A stretch of 64,000 bases of DNA from Cohnella thermotolerans DSM 17683 (GTDB taxonomy: Bacteria > Bacillota > Bacilli > Paenibacillales > Paenibacillaceae), in contig NZ_AUCP01000001.1 in the NCBI RefSeq assembly GCF_000429825.1, forward strand, positions 186,001 to 250,000, read 5' to 3'. Shown here piece after piece: positions 60,494 through 64,000 of the stretch. Position 1 is the first letter of the stretch. Each line of letters starts with the position of its first letter. A program made the translations under genes and the position numbers. Under the pieces are notes generated by a model, which did no database searches, was not told the DNA's origin, and worked only from the letters and a program-made list of their open reading frames with translations.

Positions 60494-61681
60494 TCACCTC
60501 TGATTCGGAATAAGGGGACTTTTGCCGATCAATCCCGGTCTGGAAATGACGGATCTCGCCTCCACCCTGACCTTCACCTTCGGGAAGATGGCGTCCCAGC
60601 GGTCCTTGTTGCGGTTCCATTCTTTCGGATATTTGCGGTAAAACGCATCGGCGAATTGAAAAACGTCGGCGTTCCATTCCTTCTGCGCTTGCGCCAGAGC
60701 CATTTCCGTCCGTTGCCGGATATCGGCTTCCAATGCGGTTCTCAATTGTTCGATATGCTTCGGCACCGAAAGATCCAGGTCTGTCGCATTTTCAACGATG
60801 TCATCCCAGGTCTCGACTCGGACTTCGATGCTCCAGTCGTCCCCGCGTATGTGCGGAACCAGCTTGGTGTGGCTTCTCCGCAACTGGAAGGAAACGTTTC
60901 CGCCGGCGTTTTCCGGAGAAACGGTCACGGTGCCGTATTCGATTTCGTCTCTCAGCCACATGAGCCCCCGGGTCGCAACCTTGTTCATCCGTCCGACCAT
61001 TTTTCCGTTTTTCAAAACCGCCGATCCGTTAATAAACGCAAACGCATCCTGGCTGGCTTCTCTCGGTTTGATTTCCACCATGGGGAGGACGGCCGCTTTG
61101 GCCTTGCCGCCCATCATTTGCGCCAGTTCTTTCATGGTGATGTTCAGTCCCGTTTGCAACTTGGCCATTTTCCGCAACGAATCCGCAATGGAGCGTTCGA
61201 TGGGAGGGGCCAGTTGCAGCACGTCTTTCGCCATGCCTTTGCTGACGAATACGTTGCTGCGCTCTCTCGGACCGGGATGCCGCATCAGAAATTCAATCGG
61301 TTCGACAAAGCCTTGTCTCGACAATCTTTCCCCGAAAATGAACACTTCGTCCTGTCCCCAGAACACCTTGCGGCTTATCAACTGCTGCAATTTGGAAGCC
61401 GCATCCGCCACGGTAAGTCCCGTCGCCGAACGAACGACCGACAATCCGGCCCCTCCGCTGTTGGGACTGGAGAACCCGCCCATCTGCGGAGTGGACGAGG
61501 ATGACGTAAGATAAATTTTTACGGACAGTTCCAACTGCTGATCTTCCGTCAAATCCAAACCGGCTGCCGTAATGATCGCCAAATCGTTCACTTCCGTTCG
61601 ATCCCAGCAGCCGGTAAGACAAAGCGCATGTACAGACAGGAAGAAGAGGGCGAAAACGGCTTTTCGTTTGGTTGCGTCCAT
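60494..61681 (-). CDS. Spore germination receptor C subunit (GerC family lipoprotein)
   Basis: A 395-aa lipoprotein. The signal peptide ends in lipobox LTGCWDR (Cys near residue 25), with CWDRxEVNDLAII typical of GerC. Three alpha/beta domains follow, with SRKVFWGQDEVFIFGERLSRQG in the first and KEWNADVFQFADAFYRKYPKEW near the C-terminus. It sits on the outer face of the spore inner membrane. ATG 61681 has GGAAGGGG at 7-base spacing. It starts 16 bp after the A subunit gene. Confidence 0.95.
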   Translation of the reverse strand: MDATKRKAVFALFFLSVHALCLTGCWDRTEVNDLAIITAAGLDLTEDQQLELSVKIYLTSSSSTPQMGGFSSPNSGGAGLSVVRSATGLTVADAASKLQQLISRKVFWGQDEVFIFGERLSRQGFVEPIEFLMRHPGPRERSNVFVSKGMAKDVLQLAPPIERSIADSLRKMAKLQTGLNITMKELAQMMGGKAKAAVLPMVEIKPREASQDAFAFINGSAVLKNGKMVGRMNKVATRGLMWLRDEIEYGTVTVSPENAGGNVSFQLRRSHTKLVPHIRGDDWSIEVRVETWDDIVENATDLDLSVPKHIEQLRTALEADIRQRTEMALAQAQKEWNADVFQFADAFYRKYPKEWNRNKDRWDAIFPKVKVRVEARSVISRPGLIGKSPLIPNQR

Positions 61682-61697
61682 GCAAATCCCCTTCCGG

Positions 61698-63278
61698 TTA
61701 TCCCCCTTCGTCCCCTTTGGCCGGACCCGGCCGTTGTCCGGGCGCCTGCCGATACGGGTTCCATTTTCCGGTCAGGTGCGGACGCGTGTTCAACATCCAG
61801 CGCGGAGCCCGCGCAAGCACATCTCTCAAATCGCGGCTTTTGAACGGAGCCAGAGGCGACATATAGGGAACTCCGAAAGAACGAAGGGAGAGCAGATGAT
61901 TCAAAATGACAATGATCCCCAGGATCAGGCCGAGGAATCCGAGAAACCCAGCAAGGAGCATCATGGGGAAACGAAGCAGCCTGATCGCAATGCCTACGGT
62001 AAACCGGGGAGCCATAAACGATGCAATCCCCGTTATGGCCACGACCATGACCATCGGAGCGGATACGATTCCGGCCGCAATCGCCGCCTGGCCGATAACA
62101 AGCGCCCCGACAATGCTGACGGCGGTTCCGATTTGCTTGGGAAGCCTGGCTCCGGCCTCGCGCAGCGCTTCAAACATCGATTCCATCAGCAAAGCTTCCA
62201 CCAAGGCGGGAAACGGGACTTGCTCGCGCGATTTCGCCATCGTGAGCAGCAGAGGAGTCGGAATCATCTCCTGATGATACGTAATGACGGCGACGTAAAA
62301 GGAAGGACCCAGCAACGAGATGCCAAAAAACAAATAGCGCAGCCAACGAATCGCCGTACCTACAACATATCGCTCATAATAATCCTCGGGCGACTGCAGC
62401 AAGGAAATAAACGTCACCGGCGCGACCAGCACGCTGGGAGTTCCGTCGACCAGCACGACGACATGTCCTTCCAGCAAATAGGCGCTCGCCACATCCGGCC
62501 GTTCCGTCGATAGAAGTTGAGGGAAAGGGGATGTCGGATTGTCTTCGATCAATTCCTCGATATAAACGCTTTCCAGGACGCCGTCAATATCAATCCGCCG
62601 CAACCGGCTCATCATTTCCTCGACCAATGCGGGAGCCGCAATTCCTTCGATATAGGCGACGGCGATCTTCGTTCCGGAATAAACGCCAATGTTCATCGCT
62701 TTGATTTTCAGGTTCGGGCTTTTTATTTTCCGCCTCAGCAACGCCGTGTTGCTCCGCAGCGATTCGATGAAGCCTTCCCGGGGCCCCCGCAACACCGACT
62801 CGGCCGAAGGCTCTTCGATCGCCCGTTTTTCCCACATGGGCAATCCGACCGACAGGCCTTGCTTTTCCCCTTCCACAAACAGGATGGGATTGCCGCCGGA
62901 TAATTGTTCCACGATATCGGTCGTGCTTTTCAACTCTTTTATGGACGAGACGGCAATTGCTTTTCGAATGTTCGGAAGTTCGGGTTCCAGCGCGAAATGT
63001 TGCTGAAGCGGCGCGAGCACGTGTCGGTCGACCTCTTCGATATGCGTCAAACCCTCGATGTAAACAAGCACGGCGCGGGTTTGACCGCCAATGAAAAAGT
63101 CGTGAAAAATGACGTCGGAACAATCCTCGTAGATGCTCTGAATCATCCGAACGTTCTCGTCCAGATTGGCGGAGAGTTCGGTCGGTGGATTCGGATCTTG
63201 GCCCTGCGGGTCGGCGTTTGCAGACTTTTGCCGAACGGAACGCAGCAGACGCTTCATCAATTTTTTTCCGTTGCCCAT
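61698..63278 (-). CDS. Spore germination receptor A subunit (GerA family)
   Basis: A 526-aa protein. The N-terminal soluble domain (about 1-280) contains LVYIEGL and EDNPTSPFPQLLSTERPD. The membrane part (about 285-480) has four or five helices with the family motif GRVxxLVDGTP-like VVVLVDGTPSVLVAPVTF and YYERYVVGTAIRWLRY. The polar C-terminus ends RPGPAKGDEGG. It is the first gene of the receptor operon. ATG 63278 has GAGGAG at 6-base spacing; upstream in-frame codons lie in the promoter region. A sigma-G promoter precedes it. The germinant cannot be predicted. Confidence 0.95.
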   Translation of the reverse strand: MGNGKKLMKRLLRSVRQKSANADPQGQDPNPPTELSANLDENVRMIQSIYEDCSDVIFHDFFIGGQTRAVLVYIEGLTHIEEVDRHVLAPLQQHFALEPELPNIRKAIAVSSIKELKSTTDIVEQLSGGNPILFVEGEKQGLSVGLPMWEKRAIEEPSAESVLRGPREGFIESLRSNTALLRRKIKSPNLKIKAMNIGVYSGTKIAVAYIEGIAAPALVEEMMSRLRRIDIDGVLESVYIEELIEDNPTSPFPQLLSTERPDVASAYLLEGHVVVLVDGTPSVLVAPVTFISLLQSPEDYYERYVVGTAIRWLRYLFFGISLLGPSFYVAVITYHQEMIPTPLLLTMAKSREQVPFPALVEALLMESMFEALREAGARLPKQIGTAVSIVGALVIGQAAIAAGIVSAPMVMVVAITGIASFMAPRFTVGIAIRLLRFPMMLLAGFLGFLGLILGIIVILNHLLSLRSFGVPYMSPLAPFKSRDLRDVLARAPRWMLNTRPHLTGKWNPYRQAPGQRPGPAKGDEGG

Positions 63279-63322
63279 GGCGATCTCCTCGTCCAAGCGC
63301 TTGTTCTCATCCGTTTTTTTCC

Positions 63323-63359
63323 TAGTATGAGTATGGTTTGCTCCTGCTCCGAATATACA
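63323..63359 (-). promoter_or_regulatory. Probable forespore sigma-G promoter of the ger operon
   Basis: Minus-strand TGTATA, 18 bp, CATACTC, overlapping by one base a perfect CATACTA. Sigma-G promoters have a TGAATA-like -35 and a CATACTA-like -10, and Bacillus germinant receptor operons are transcribed by sigma-G in the forespore. The start would be about 40 bp before the gerA ATG. Confidence 0.7.
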
Positions 63360-63372
63360 AATGGAAGCGCAG

Positions 63373-63413
63373 AAAAGAGCCGTCCCGAGGCCATCGGCCT
63401 GACGGAACGGCTC
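63373..63413 (-). terminator. Terminator of the SGNH hydrolase gene
   Basis: A stem GAGCCGTCCC/GGAACGGCTC with one mismatch encloses an inner GAGGCC/GGCCTG hairpin, and is followed by TTTTCTG on the minus strand, 10 bp past the stop. Confidence 0.8.
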
Positions 63414-63423
63414 ATTGTTGCGC

Positions 63424-64000
63424 TTATTGCCACACAAACCCTACGGCCTGGAGAAACGCCCGAGCGAGCGTCGCGTGGCCGGCCATGCTCGGATGCACCC
63501 GGTCCCACGCCAGCGCGGCCGGATAAATATGCGCCAGCACCTCGTCGAACGCGGCTTGCGTATCGACGAACACGGTGCCGTGCCGCTCGGCGACCCGCTT
63601 CACGATCTCGCCGTACCGGTCCATCGTCGCCCGCATCGGGTCCGACCGGTTCGGCTCCAGATAGAAAGGCGTCATCAGCACGATGCCTTTGACCCGCATC
63701 TTCGTCTTGGCCACGAGCTCGTCCAGCGTCGCCTCGTATTCCTCCGGATAAACGTGCGACTCCGGTATGTACGGCTGGTCGAACTGGCGCCAGACGTCGT
63801 TCGTGCCGATCATGACGGACAGCCAATCCGGCTTCAAGTCCAGCACGTCCTTCTGCCAGCGCTCGGCCAGATCGCGGACCGTGTTGCCGCTCGTGCCCAT
63901 GTTGACGACCCGGATCGCCAGCTCCGGATAGACGGTCTTGAGCAAGCCGTCCACCAGCGACACGTAGCCTTTGCCGTAAGGATCGCCGATGCCTTCCCCG
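63424..64000 (-). CDS. SGNH/GDSL hydrolase, C-terminal part
   Basis: The gene runs off the window at position 64000; the visible 191 codons begin GEGIGDPYGKGYVSLVDGLL. Block III is MIGTNDVWRQF and block V is DRVHPSMAGH with the catalytic Asp-His pair; the block I GDS serine lies outside the window. The family removes acyl or acetyl groups from lipids or carbohydrates. A signal peptide cannot be judged. It ends 10 bp before a terminator. Confidence 0.93.
   Translation of the reverse strand, partial: GEGIGDPYGKGYVSLVDGLLKTVYPELAIRVVNMGTSGNTVRDLAERWQKDVLDLKPDWLSVMIGTNDVWRQFDQPYIPESHVYPEEYEATLDELVAKTKMRVKGIVLMTPFYLEPNRSDPMRATMDRYGEIVKRVAERHGTVFVDTQAAFDEVLAHIYPAALAWDRVHPSMAGHATLARAFLQAVGFVWQ

Overview
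The window looks like chromosome from a high-GC, endospore-forming Bacillota of the Paenibacillaceae (Paenibacillus or Cohnella type). The evidence is a GerA-type germinant receptor operon, the Firmicutes proteins RemA, YlbF, YlbG, YlaN, YtxJ, YugN and RqcH, strong AGGAGG ribosome sites, many GTG/TTG starts, and sigma-A promoters set in GC-rich coding DNA. I see no rRNA, tRNA, CRISPR array, phage or insertion sequence. Most of the window is core genome.

Layout. 1-2163: rpoZ, gmk and remA, then dapF. 2390-5926: a four-gene operon with a Tat-signal subunit, its GMC-type flavoprotein partner, tatC and tatA, so substrate and translocase are made together. 5913-13261: a Ca2+-type P-ATPase, rqcH (ribosome quality control), a PHP phosphoesterase overlapping a LysR regulator, and an unrecognised 145-aa protein. 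13384-17662: a response regulator plus a BarA-like hybrid kinase with its own AT-rich promoter. 17722-23056: ylbG/ylbF, a bacterial XPB helicase with an overlapping partner gene, and a CBS-domain protein. 23192-31332: an M20 amidohydrolase, yugN, ftsW, an Asp23 protein, a Ca2+/H+ antiporter, ylaN, DedA, an HPr-like protein without the active-site histidine, an M29 aminopeptidase and a lipoprotein.

31516-48459 resembles the Bacillus subtilis ytrP-rpsD-tyrS-acsA-acu-ccpA-ytxJ neighbourhood. It holds dgcP, rpsD, floT with an NfeD partner, tyrS, a class A PBP, acsA divergent from acuA-acuC, mtnN, ccpA and ytxJ. AcsA makes acetyl-CoA, AcuA/AcuC switch it by lysine acetylation, and CcpA probably represses the locus. 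acuB is absent and a DUF523 gene is cut off at the end of acuC.

48560-58288: a zinc-site protein with VanZ, ptsG overlapping ptsI with no ptsH between them, a gutted methyltransferase gene, a CoA-binding protein, aroA, a rhodanese, aroK and gndA. 58508-64000: a LOG-family protein, the ger operon (A, C, small D-type subunit, B) behind a probable sigma-G promoter, and an SGNH hydrolase cut by the window edge.

Two small repeat families lie between genes: a palindrome found as pairs 51 bp apart, and a 34-nt terminator-like element present twice. Start codons were chosen mainly from ribosome-binding sites and homologue length. Motifs and family names come from reading the proteins; no database search was run.
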